Origin: JALZUR01 sp965205365 | GTDB taxonomy: Bacteria > Bdellovibrionota > Bdellovibrionia > Bdellovibrionales > UBA1609 | DNA: 64,000 bases | Reading direction: 5' to 3' | Assembly (NCBI GenBank): GCA_965205365.1 | Contig: CBDBGT010000011.1 | Span: 496,001 to 560,000 of the forward strand | Shown here: piece after piece, positions 8,986 through 17,136 of the stretch | Numbering within the stretch: position 1 is the stretch's first letter | Layout of the letters: every line of letters begins with the position of its first letter | The notes under the pieces: generated by a model | The model's input: the letters and a program-made list of their open reading frames with translations, nothing else | What the model was told of the DNA's origin: nothing | Database searches by the model: none | Position numbers and translations under genes: made by a program

Positions 8986-9687
8986 CTACTTTTTTTTAGC
9001 ATCTTTATTTGAAACAAGTTCTAAAAGTTCAACACTAAATGTTAACACAGCACCTGGCTTAATTTTAGGAGGGGCTCCTCTGTTACCATAAGCAGTTTTA
9101 GGTGGACAAATAACCTTAGCTTTTCCACCAACTTTCATTTTTTGAACCGCCTCAGTCCAACAAGGAATCACTCTATTTAGTGGAAACGTTGCAGGGCTAC
9201 CTCTGTCTACAGAAGAATCAAAAACTGAGCCATCTCTGAGTGTGCCATGGTAATGAACTTTCACCATTGTATCAGCAGCAGGATTTACACCTTTTCCAGC
9301 CTTAGTTTCTATATATATTACACCAGATTTAAGAACCAAAGCACCAGCTTCAGCTTTCATAGCAGCAAGGTAGCCCTCTGAAGCTTTAGCCTCTACAGCA
9401 GCAACTCTTTTTGACCTATTGTCACCAAGCTTAGATATCTCTTTTGAAAAAGCCTGCATATCAACCTTATTAGTTTTTCCATCTAGACCATCCTTAACAC
9501 CTTTAACCCAAACTTGGAACTCGTGCCCACTAAGATCAAAATTCTGCAGTCTTCTAGAGTCCATTTGACCTAATGTATAAATTGTTTTTTCTGCGTCTGT
9601 TTTAGGATTCGCACCTAGTTTACCTTTTAAGCAAGCAGTGGTCGCAAAAAATAATAGTATTACAAACATCAAAAGTAGATTCTTCAT
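8986..9687 (-). CDS. FKBP-type peptidyl-prolyl cis-trans isomerase, lipoprotein
   Basis: Start ATG at 9687 is set by an AAAGGAC site and by the signal peptide that begins there; the open frame extends 78 codons further upstream but runs into the ctaA gene on the other strand. Residues 1-19 end in a lipobox (ATTAC, Cys19). Residues about 30-125 resemble the FKBP_N helical dimerisation domain (AEKTIYTLGQMDSRRL). The C-terminal FKBP domain shows VKVHYHGTLRDGSVFDSS, VIPCWTEAVQKMKVGGK and AYGNRGAPPKIKPGAVLTF. It resembles FkpA/Mip chaperones that speed prolyl isomerisation in the periplasm. A Cys replaces the usual Gly in the VIPGW motif (VIPCW). Confidence 0.92.
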   Translation of the reverse strand: MKNLLLMFVILLFFATTACLKGKLGANPKTDAEKTIYTLGQMDSRRLQNFDLSGHEFQVWVKGVKDGLDGKTNKVDMQAFSKEISKLGDNRSKRVAAVEAKASEGYLAAMKAEAGALVLKSGVIYIETKAGKGVNPAADTMVKVHYHGTLRDGSVFDSSVDRGSPATFPLNRVIPCWTEAVQKMKVGGKAKVICPPKTAYGNRGAPPKIKPGAVLTFSVELLELVSNKDAKKK

Positions 9688-9799
9688 ATTCGTCCTTTCC
9701 TTTTTAATTAAATATTTAACATGGCAGATTCTAACCTTCATATATCTAATTACACAATAAAAACTTGAAACTAAAACTATATTGCACCATATTTGCCTT

Positions 9800-10681
9800 A
9801 TGAAAACAGGCTGGAAACTCCTTTTAATATATACTTTTTTTGTTATTATCTGGGGAGTTTTTGTCAGAGCCTCTGGATCCGGTGATGGGTGCGGCGCCCA
9901 CTGGCCCTCTTGCCATGGCAACTATTTACTAGACCAAGCCTCAACTAAAACTTTAATTGAATACATACATAGAACCTCCTCTGGACTATATGGTATATTT
10001 GTACTTTTACTAAGCACTTTAACAATAATATCCAAACAATTCAGCAAAACAGCAAAGCTTTTTGCCGCTGGAGTCCTTTTTTTTACAATATTAGAAGGCC
10101 TTATTGGCGCAAAACTAGTTTTATCTGAACTTGTTGGGCAGAACTCATCTGGATCAAGAGCTTTTTTTATGATGTTACACCTAACAAACACCTTTTTATT
10201 AGTGGCATGCAACGCTGGAGTCATATTCTTTGATGGAAGAAAAACACAATTCCAAAATTTAGTTCATCTTAAAATTTGGGGCCCCATTTTTTTACTCTTT
10301 TTTATCACAGGCTTATCTGGTGCTCTAGCTGCTCTAAGCACTACACTCTATCCAGAGAATAGTTTATTACAGGGCTTAGCAATGAATTTTAACCCCAACA
10401 GCCCCTGGTTAATTAAAGTGCGCAGCCTGCATCCTTTTTTTGCATTCTTACTTACAGCTTCTATAATTTGGCTCACTAACCCTAAAAAAAAATTTGGCCT
10501 CACTTTAATTAGTTTAAGTCTATCAACATTAGTTGTAGGCCTTATAAATTTAATATTGTTAACTCCACTTGTATTACAATTAGGTCACCTTACCATTGCC
10601 CTAAGCTTTTGGGTTATTTGTCTAATGTATTTTTTTACACTTTCAACTCAAGGCAACCCTAAACCTAAAAACTGTATTTAA
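9800..10681 (+). CDS. ctaA: Heme A synthase, CtaA/COX15 family
   Basis: Integral membrane enzyme that oxidises heme O to heme A for cytochrome aa3 oxidases. Start ATG at 9800; a TTG six codons upstream is less likely. The start of the protein shows VRASGSGDGCGAHWPSC with the paired Cys31 and Cys38 of the first periplasmic loop, as in Bacillus-type CtaA. E54-Y-I-H57-R58 is the catalytic EXXHR motif. Later helices carry His in MLHLTNTF, SLHPFF and GHLTIA, the expected heme ligands. About eight hydrophobic helices are visible. No cytochrome oxidase genes occur in the window. It is divergent from the FKBP lipoprotein with about 110 bases between the starts. Confidence 0.9.
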   Translation: MKTGWKLLLIYTFFVIIWGVFVRASGSGDGCGAHWPSCHGNYLLDQASTKTLIEYIHRTSSGLYGIFVLLLSTLTIISKQFSKTAKLFAAGVLFFTILEGLIGAKLVLSELVGQNSSGSRAFFMMLHLTNTFLLVACNAGVIFFDGRKTQFQNLVHLKIWGPIFLLFFITGLSGALAALSTTLYPENSLLQGLAMNFNPNSPWLIKVRSLHPFFAFLLTASIIWLTNPKKKFGLTLISLSLSTLVVGLINLILLTPLVLQLGHLTIALSFWVICLMYFFTLSTQGNPKPKNCI

Positions 10682-10815
10682 CAAAACTGCTCTAAACCTA
10701 CTTTGATAAAAAATCAACCAACTCAAAAATATCACCTTTATATTTAAAACCCCTTGTCAAAATAGTAGTTTGTTCAATACAATGGCGACAATCATCTTAT
10801 TGAAAGAAGGTTTAT

Positions 10816-11877
10816 ATGACCAAGGCCCTTAGCTTATTTATAATGACGTTAACAACAACCCTATTTTACTCTAATCTAAGCTACTCTTTAAACGCTACTT
10901 TTCAAAAGGCCACTTTTGCAGGAGGATGTTTTTGGTGTATGGAGCCTCCCTTTGAAAAACTAAACGGAGTTAAATCTGTAGTATCAGGATACAGTGGTGG
11001 CCTTATTAAAAACCCAACTTATAAACAAGTTTCTTTAGGAAAAACAAAGCACAAAGAAGTTGTACAGGTTACCTTTGATCCAAAGCTTATAACTTATAAA
11101 GAACTTTTAGATGTTTTCTGGAAAAATATCGACCCTACAGACGCAAGCGGACAATTTGTAGACAAGGGACCACAGTACACTTCAGCAATCTATTACCACA
11201 ACCCCAAACAAGAGCGCCTTGCAATAGCCTCTAAAGCAGAGCTTTCTTTAAAAAAGATTTTTAAACAACCTATTGTAACAGAAATTCTTAAAGCCAAAAC
11301 TTTTTATAACGCAGAAAAATACCACCAAGACTATTATAAGAAAAACCCTATAAGGTATAAATACTACCGCTACAGCTCAGGAAGAGATCAATTTCTAAAA
11401 ACTGTATGGAAAAATGTAAACTCAACCTCTCTTCCTTCAATTTATAAAAAACCTCCCTTAGACAAAATCAAATCCAGACTCTCAAAACTTCAATTCCATG
11501 TTACTCAAGAAGACGGCACTGAGCCCCCATTTAAAAATAAATATTGGAACCATAAAAACCATGGTATCTATGTAGATATAGTCTCTGGAGAGCCTCTTTT
11601 CAGCTCTAAGGATAAGTATAAATCTGGAACTGGTTGGCCTTCTTTTACAAAACCTATTGACTCCAAATATATAGTAGAAAAAAAAGAATCCTCTTTATTT
11701 AGAACAAGAATAGAAGTTAGGTCTAAGTTTGGAGACTCTCACCTGGGGCATGTATTTAATGACGGCCCAAAACCTAAAGGACTTCGCTATTGCATCAACT
11801 CAGCCTCCTTAAAGTTTATTCCTAAAGAAAAACTTAAAGAAAATGGCTATGAAAAATATTTACCTTTATTTCTATAA
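10816..11877 (+). CDS. msrAB: Exported methionine sulfoxide reductase MsrA-MsrB fusion
   Basis: Repairs oxidised methionine in proteins; the A domain reduces the S form, the B domain the R form. Residues 1-25 are a signal peptide, so it acts in the periplasm. The MsrA domain (about 30-190) has the active-site GCFWCM with C38 and C41, GYSGG, and YHQDYY near its end. The MsrB domain (about 215-345) has GTEPPF, GTGWPSF, FGDSHLGHVFNDGP and the catalytic RYCIN with C326. The zinc-binding CxxC pairs of many MsrB proteins are absent (YVDIVSGEPLF lacks the Cys pair), which is known for MsrB subclasses. The gene has an AAAGAAGG ribosome site and no obvious operon partner. An IS982 relic begins three bases after its stop. 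Confidence 0.95.
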   Translation: MTKALSLFIMTLTTTLFYSNLSYSLNATFQKATFAGGCFWCMEPPFEKLNGVKSVVSGYSGGLIKNPTYKQVSLGKTKHKEVVQVTFDPKLITYKELLDVFWKNIDPTDASGQFVDKGPQYTSAIYYHNPKQERLAIASKAELSLKKIFKQPIVTEILKAKTFYNAEKYHQDYYKKNPIRYKYYRYSSGRDQFLKTVWKNVNSTSLPSIYKKPPLDKIKSRLSKLQFHVTQEDGTEPPFKNKYWNHKNHGIYVDIVSGEPLFSSKDKYKSGTGWPSFTKPIDSKYIVEKKESSLFRTRIEVRSKFGDSHLGHVFNDGPKPKGLRYCINSASLKFIPKEKLKENGYEKYLPLFL

Positions 11878-11879
11878 AT

Positions 11880-12375
11880 AACCTGAATTCAAACTTTTTA
11901 AACCTGGTGAAAGAGTCTTTCTTGGAGCACTTTAAGCCTAATAAAAGGTTTTGTTAGACGTAGACAATACGCTGTTAGCACTGAAAGTAAATTTACCACA
12001 AAGTTTTTAAGGCCTTGATGCCTTAAATGTTTAAGATGAAACTCTTCTTTTAAAATACTAAAAACAGTGTCAACAATATATCTTTTCCTTAGAAGCAGCT
12101 TATAAAAGAGAGGAATAAATTTATTTTTCATATTGAATTTAAGATTTGTTATAATCTAAACCCCTCTAACCATGAATTTTTCAAATAACTTTTAAAAGAT
12201 ATAACCTTTGTCTCCAAATAACTTTTCAAAAAGATTTTCAGCTAAGACCTTCTAAAGGCTTTGTATTATGGACGCTTCCTGGGGTTATAGTAAAACTTAA
12301 AAGCTTTCCTTTATGAGAAATAATGATATGAACTTTAAAACTAAAGAACCATTCCATTGTTGACCTGAGGTGATT
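11880..12375 (-). pseudogene. IS982-family transposase relic with one terminal repeat
   Basis: The minus strand carries KNKFIPLFYKLLLRKRYIVD and KNFVVNLLSVLTAYCLR, closely matching the C-terminal half of the intact IS982 transposase at 61025-61912. Upstream, frames broken by stops still read WFFSFKVHIIISHKGKLLSF and TPG. The left edge (from 11880) retains an IS end, AACCTGAATTCAAACTTTTTAAACCT, in decayed form. The N-terminal half is missing. It sits directly between msrAB and the first long repeat. Confidence 0.85.
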
Positions 12376-12439
12376 TTTTATTTATTCAAAAAAAATCTGA
12401 ACTGGGGTTACTTAAAGCGTGTTCTCTAAAATTAAATAA

Positions 12440-12478
12440 TTTTATCTTAAGGAGGCTTAAAGCCTCCTTAAGATAAAA
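12440..12478 (-). terminator. Near-perfect palindrome downstream of the long gene (copy 1)
   Basis: A 19-base arm TTTTATCTTAAGGAGGCTT faces its exact complement across a single central base. On the transcribed strand it is followed by an AT-rich stretch rather than a clean U-run. It can act as a terminator, a cruciform, or both. A second, smaller stem (AAAGGGCT / AGCCCTTT) lies at about 12484-12512, between it and the stop codon. Confidence 0.7.
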
Positions 12479-12517
12479 GAACTAAAGGGCTAAAGAGCTA
12501 ATGAGCCCTTTCAGGCC

Positions 12518-12652
12518 TCAAAACCTCCGTACACAACGAACAAGGCGAGAATTGTTCTTCCCGTTGTTACCCTGACTGCCATCAGAAAACCGCTGGATCC
12601 ACGCATGGGCACTAGCGTTCTCCGTAGACGACCAATAATAACTACCACTTTG
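12518..12652 (-). repeat. Candidate DGR variable repeat (VR) at the 3' end of the long gene, copy 1
   Basis: Last 45 codons of the gene, coding for the end of the DUF1566/Lcl_C domain (YWSSTEN... to RLVRCVRRF). It differs from copy 2 at 12555, 12609, 12610, 12612 and 12615 while more than 1 kb on one side and about 100 bases on the other look identical. On the coding strand the alleles (copy 1/copy 2) are A/T, C/G, G/A, G/C and C/A. All changes are non-synonymous at four codons. AAC codons cluster here, as expected for adenine-directed mutagenesis. No template repeat or reverse transcriptase is seen in the window. Confidence 0.5.
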
Positions 12653-15600
12653 AACTAAACCTGGAAGAGCAGAACGATTTGTGTACATTAAATTAAGCTC
12701 ATAGCGGTTAGGTAAATGCCAATCATCATAACCACCATAAACAAGCTTATGACAATACCTTGCTGCGGCATGATAGCCCCCTTGAGACTCTAAAGTAATG
12801 GCAACAATTACATCTGTATTCGCTGAACCGTAATTTAAATCTATGTTATTTTCACCATGACCAATTCCCAAAGTTGATGTGTAATTTGCTAGCCCTGGAA
12901 TATTATACCAATTACTTGTATTATTATTCCAACCTTTAAATAAACTATCAGTACCAGAACAAGTCACTGTAAAATCATTTAATGCATAAGAATTTGTCCC
13001 CGAACCCCCTGAAACACTTCCTGATGGAATGTCCCCACAACCCCCAGGGGTGGTCATGTAGTGATCTGTTCCACTACCACTGGTAGCACCTGGGCTAAGA
13101 CTTCCAAGATAAATTGCTCCACCTTTACACACAGCACCTGGCAAGGGGGAAGAACTAAGACATGGATCAGGCTCAACACCTAAAACACTCCACACGCTTC
13201 CGTTACAAAACTCCATTTTCTTTTCTACAGTGCTATACCTTAAAGTCCCCTCATTTGCACTGCTACAAGCAGTTTCCTCTGTTCCTATTTTTATTCCATT
13301 TAAAAGTACAACACTAGATCCACTAATAGACCCCACAGCAGCAATATTTCTAGAAGCAAAAACATCACCATCACTGTCCACAGTGATTCCCTCATTATCA
13401 CCATCTCCACTTAAATAATTTCCATTAAGATGTATATTCTCTTGAGCCTCACCATTTCCCATATTGTCAGCACTACTTGGTAAGTTTATAAGCTGACTCC
13501 CATCTATCCTTGGTAACTTTGCTGATCTATTAAGCTTAACAAGCTGGTTGCTCCCTCTTCCTACGTCTAACCTATCTATACTAATTGTTCCTGAAGTGAT
13601 TTTACTTCCACTTAAATTTGGTATATCACTTTCTGATAAACTTAAACCCTCTGTTACTCTTCCCTTAGTGTCCACTCTAACTTTTAAGTAGATTCCTTCA
13701 CTCACCCCTGTTAATTTTAAACTCGGGTTTGGATAAGTTCCACTAAGATCTCCTCCTGCTGATTTTCCTAAAAGACTTGTGTCTTCATCCACCACACATG
13801 ACCATACATAAACAGGGCCTTCACTCATTTTAAGCTTCTCATCCACTCCACAACTAGGCACACCTCCAGCATCCATTGCATCACCTAAATTCGTTCCTAA
13901 AGATCCTTTAAAATAATCATTTAAAAAATTTGACTGTGTTATTTTTTTTAAACTATTTTGGGATACATCGTGAATTAAAACACTGTCTAAACCACTCACT
14001 ATACTTTCTTCTACAGTTCCATGAATATCCACACTTAAATTCTTGTTGGTGGATAAGTCTCCCCCTCCACTTAATCCACTGTTTAAAACTGTTGCAATTT
14101 CTCTAGTTATTGGAACTTTTTTAGAATCAAGCTCATTAATTGCAGTCTGAACATCTGTGCCTAAAACATTTCCAAAAGGAACGTTGGTCACTTGGTTTGC
14201 TCCTACACTCCCTCTATCCCAACCTGTTGACACATCCTTACAGTTTCCACCTCTTTCATCACAAATCTCTGTTGCCCTTACTTTTCCAGCAACATCTAAT
14301 AATGCTTGAGGATTCCTTTTCCCCACTCCAACCCTTCCTAATGCATCTACACTAATTCCCTCATTATCACCGTCTCCACTTAAATAATTTCCATTAAGAT
14401 GTATATTCTCTTGAGCCTCACCATTTCCCATATTGTCAGCACTACTTGGTAAATTTATAAGCTGACTTCCATCTACACTTGGTAACCTTGATAAACCATC
14501 AAGCTTAACAAGGTCATTGCTCCCTGTTCCTGTGTTTAATCTATTTGTATTAATGGTTCCTGAAGTGATTTTACTTCCACTTAAATTTGGTATATCACTT
14601 TCTACTAAACTTAAACCCTCTCTTACCCTTCCCTTAGTGTCCACTCTAACTTTTGAATAAATTCCCTCACTCACCCCTGTTGATGTTAAAATGGGGTTTG
14701 GATAAGTTCCACTAAGGTCTCCTCCTGCTGATTTTCCTAAAAGACTTGTGTCTTCATCTACATCAGCCACACAAGAATAAGTCACTGTGGCTCCAGAGTT
14801 TCTTTGAATCTTTTCCCCACTTGTGCACACAGGAAGACTGTCTACTCTCATTAACTGACCTAAACTCGTTCCCGTATCTGCCTCTATACCACTTCCTGTT
14901 AGTCTTATACCACTTCCTGCTTTTACTCTTAACCTATTTCCATTAAAGTCTAAACCACTAAGAGAGTCTAAATCTATCTCCACACTTCCACTCTTGTTGT
15001 ATAAACCCCTACCAAGGCTTATGCCTATTCTTGGATCATTACCACCTGAAGAAGTTAACGGGGGACTCACTAAAACACTTGATACACCTACACTCACTGT
15101 GGTTAACACTTCTACACCACTACCGTCCCAGTACTTAAGCACCCTAGAATCACTATTGTACCAAGTGGCTCCAGCATTCCCCGCACTCAAAGAACCTAAA
15201 AGACTAGCCTCTTCTAAATTCCCATAAGAACCTAGGGTCATTGTACTCCTCGGGTTTTGCATAATATGACCTGTGTTTAAAACCTCATTTCCATTAAGGT
15301 TAAGATCACCTAATAAACTTCCCCCTTGAAGAGAAAGCTTTGTATCATCAGTTCCTGTTGGAACCACTGAGGCTGGTAAAACTCCTCCTGTGATTTTACT
15401 TCCATGGATACCACCTTGAAGGTGACTGTTTAATACACCCCCTGTGGCAATTGAAATTGTACCGCTGTTTGTAATGATTCCACCACTTAGACCACTTCCT
15501 GTGGTGATACTGGTCACAGTTCCACTCCCTTGGCCAACAACGGTGTTTACTGATCCATTGTGGTACATGATTTCATTGGTTGTAGAGTTGTACCAAACAT

Positions 15601-16267
15601 CTCCTGCCTTAGAGTTAAGGGGAGGATTTGAAAAGCTAGGTAAAGAACTAGCTCCACTAGTGCTTAATGGAGAGTATTGGTTAGAACGGCCCTCAATTAA
15701 AGCCATAAGCTCTCTTTGGTTTACACCGTTATCAAACACAGTTTCTAAATTACTTTGTGTCACACCACTGTTGACTTGAATAAAGTCATGAAGTGTTTTT
15801 CCGCCAAGTTTATGAGCATACTGAGCATAGGGCACACTTTCAATTGTGTGGTCATTTGTTAGAGTAAGGGGACCACCACCGTCATCAAAAGTCATTCTAA
15901 GTTTTCTTGTGTCAGTGAGGCTTGGACTGTATGAAGAACCAGAGTCACAGTTAAGCCCTATGATGTTGTTTAAGGAATTGTCTAGGGCTTTAGATAAACT
16001 TGTTAAGCCACCATTTCCTGTGGTTGTGCCAGACCCTACACTTAGGTTAAACACTCCCTTTGAGTCTGTCATATTAAGGGTGAAGGTTTCTTCATAGAGG
16101 AGGCAGTGGTTTAGGGGAGATAAGATTTTAAGAATAAAGTTAACATTATTGTCTTCTAGGGCTTCCCCATTGGGCTTTATAATTTGACCTTGAAAGACAA
16201 AAGAACTTGGCACAGCCAAAGAAGAAAACGTCCATAATAAAACTGTAAATAAAGTTAAAGCCCTCAT
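12518..16267 (-). CDS. Long secreted tail-fibre-like protein with C-terminal DUF1566/Lcl_C domain, copy 1
   Basis: 1249 aa. A signal peptide (residues 1-18, ending SLAVPS) is followed by a module FVFQGQIIKPNGEALEDNNV that I associate with surface proteins of Bdellovibrio relatives. The middle is fibre-like: WYNSTTNEIMYHNGS and WYNSDSRVLKYWDGS units as in phage tail fibres, plus an internal repeat present at least twice (VDEDTSLLGKSAGGDLSGTY, then LSGSKITSGTI, then DGSQLINLPSSADNMGNGEA). Residues about 1090-1249 are a DUF1566/Lcl_C domain, with DDWHLPNRYEL, YYWSSTEN, and RLVRCVRRF at the end. That domain has a C-type-lectin-like fold, used for ligand binding and common among DGR target proteins. 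It probably is a surface adhesin or appendage. The last 45 codons differ sharply from copy 2. Start ATG at 16267 has GGAT close upstream. Confidence 0.85.
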   Translation of the reverse strand: MRALTLFTVLLWTFSSLAVPSSFVFQGQIIKPNGEALEDNNVNFILKILSPLNHCLLYEETFTLNMTDSKGVFNLSVGSGTTTGNGGLTSLSKALDNSLNNIIGLNCDSGSSYSPSLTDTRKLRMTFDDGGGPLTLTNDHTIESVPYAQYAHKLGGKTLHDFIQVNSGVTQSNLETVFDNGVNQRELMALIEGRSNQYSPLSTSGASSLPSFSNPPLNSKAGDVWYNSTTNEIMYHNGSVNTVVGQGSGTVTSITTGSGLSGGIITNSGTISIATGGVLNSHLQGGIHGSKITGGVLPASVVPTGTDDTKLSLQGGSLLGDLNLNGNEVLNTGHIMQNPRSTMTLGSYGNLEEASLLGSLSAGNAGATWYNSDSRVLKYWDGSGVEVLTTVSVGVSSVLVSPPLTSSGGNDPRIGISLGRGLYNKSGSVEIDLDSLSGLDFNGNRLRVKAGSGIRLTGSGIEADTGTSLGQLMRVDSLPVCTSGEKIQRNSGATVTYSCVADVDEDTSLLGKSAGGDLSGTYPNPILTSTGVSEGIYSKVRVDTKGRVREGLSLVESDIPNLSGSKITSGTINTNRLNTGTGSNDLVKLDGLSRLPSVDGSQLINLPSSADNMGNGEAQENIHLNGNYLSGDGDNEGISVDALGRVGVGKRNPQALLDVAGKVRATEICDERGGNCKDVSTGWDRGSVGANQVTNVPFGNVLGTDVQTAINELDSKKVPITREIATVLNSGLSGGGDLSTNKNLSVDIHGTVEESIVSGLDSVLIHDVSQNSLKKITQSNFLNDYFKGSLGTNLGDAMDAGGVPSCGVDEKLKMSEGPVYVWSCVVDEDTSLLGKSAGGDLSGTYPNPSLKLTGVSEGIYLKVRVDTKGRVTEGLSLSESDIPNLSGSKITSGTISIDRLDVGRGSNQLVKLNRSAKLPRIDGSQLINLPSSADNMGNGEAQENIHLNGNYLSGDGDNEGITVDSDGDVFASRNIAAVGSISGSSVVLLNGIKIGTEETACSSANEGTLRYSTVEKKMEFCNGSVWSVLGVEPDPCLSSSPLPGAVCKGGAIYLGSLSPGATSGSGTDHYMTTPGGCGDIPSGSVSGGSGTNSYALNDFTVTCSGTDSLFKGWNNNTSNWYNIPGLANYTSTLGIGHGENNIDLNYGSANTDVIVAITLESQGGYHAAARYCHKLVYGGYDDWHLPNRYELNLMYTNRSALPGLVQSGSYYWSSTENASAHAWIQRFSDGSQGNNGKNNSRLVRCVRRF

Positions 16268-16502
16268 ATTATATCCTATATAAATTCTTATATTTTATAC
16301 TCTATGTATCGGATAAAGGGCTTAAAAACTTGAGTAAATTAAGTGTTTTTCTTAAAATGATATTAAGGCTTAATGGGTGTAGCTTTTTAGGCTGTGTTTT
16401 TAACTTAGTGTTTTCAAAGAACTTCTTTTTTCTTATTTTGATACAAAAACAGTAGGAAAAAAAATTACTAAAAATAGTCCCTTTGGATATCATTAATAGT
16501 TA

Positions 16503-16527
16503 ACCCGAATTCGAACTTTCTAAACCT
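16503..16527 (-). mobile_element. Orphan IS982 terminal inverted repeat
   Basis: ACCCGAATTCGAACTTTCTA and following bases match the ends of the intact IS982 at 60916-61935 (ACCCGAGTTCGAACTTTTT and ACCCGAGTTCGGACTTTCTA). No transposase is attached. It abuts the IS66 relic, marking a past insertion or deletion. Confidence 0.7.
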
Positions 16528-16588
16528 GATATCTTTTGTTTTTCCATATGGACTATATACTCATCACGTATTGGATTAAATTCTACCA

Positions 16589-16960
16589 TCATTCATAAAT
16601 CTCCTTACAAAGAATGGGACTGGTGAAGCGCTTAGTTTTAAACCTTCTTCTTCCATGGATCATACAACCTAATCTCAAAGCTAGATCTTTTTCAATGACA
16701 TCACAACACCTGTGCTCATCTCCTTGCAAAACCCCTCTATCGCCCTTTAGCAATCTATTAATCCCAGACGATTCTTTTGAAACATCATAATCAAATAGGG
16801 CTACCTTTAACTCATTGCTTATCCTCACCCATATAGATGACTTTATCTGTGGCTTTCTATTTTTTTCCTTTAAAACCTAGTTTCATCTACTCCAATATAA
16901 CCACCCTCTAAAAGTCTCTCCTCAAGTATATTATAAAGTGGTGTAAGCTTTCTGGAAATA
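16589..16960 (-). pseudogene. IS66-family transposase fragment
   Basis: The minus strand reads YIGVDETRF, then after a frameshift WVRISNELKVALFDYDVSKE and, further on, GVLQGDEHRCCDVI and LRLGCMIHGRRRFK. These match the DDE core of IS66 transposases (DET, the YDPSR...L block, the GYLQxDGY block, and GCWAHARRKF). Both ends of the gene are missing and the catalytic Asp/Gly block is altered. An IS982 end lies 60 bases away, so this is a scar of nested insertions. Confidence 0.7.
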
Positions 16961-17072
16961 TTTATCAACCAGCTACACTACTCAGTCTTCATTTTTTTAT
17001 ATTTCTTAAGACTTGGTCTCAAAGATTTTTAAGTTATTGGTTTAAGTTGAGAACTTATGTGCAACAACGCCG

Positions 17073-17114
17073 TATAAAACTGCTGCACTTGCCACAAGCT
17101 CAGGTGCATTATTA
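17073..17114 (-). pseudogene. Tiny relic of a 5-oxoprolinase/hydantoinase B coding segment
   Basis: About 40 bases on the minus strand encode NNAPELVASAAVLYG, and match the DNA at 18709-18748 inside the intact 5-oxoprolinase gene (NFNAPEPVARAAVLYAF) with few mismatches. It lies just past the 3' end of the secreted-protein gene. It is either a small ectopic duplication or the last trace of a second, related gene. Confidence 0.6.
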
Positions 17115-17136
17115 AAGATCCAAAGTTTTTCTAATA

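Larger units (their letters stand above)
12408..16355 (-). repeat. Long direct repeat, copy 1 (about 3.9 kb)
   Basis: Same orientation as the copy at 28592-32539 (offset 16184). The repeat covers the whole 1249-codon gene, about 110 bases downstream with two hairpins, and about 90 bases of near-identical upstream sequence. Similarity then continues with substitutions for about another 110 bases. By eye the copies are identical over most of the length. Differences are confined to a 5-substitution cluster near 12555-12615 and scattered changes between about 13650 and 14720. Confidence 0.95.

Noticed and set aside
9688..9921. Upstream extension of the FKBP reading frame
   Set aside because: It overlaps the start of ctaA on the other strand; the lipoprotein signal peptide and ribosome site fix the start at 9687.
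13230..16097. Several plus-strand ORFs of 62-111 codons opposite the long genes
   Set aside because: They are antisense shadows of the repetitive coding sequence, Pro/Leu/Ser-rich, without start signals.
12518..16267. Prophage tail-fibre locus
   Set aside because: The protein has tail-fibre-like repeats, but no phage head, tail, terminase or integrase genes lie near either copy, and it has a Sec signal peptide.
16302..16493. 63-codon minus-strand ORF upstream of the long gene
   Set aside because: It lies in the promoter/flank part of the repeat, has no ribosome site, and is broken in copy 2 and in the third relic.
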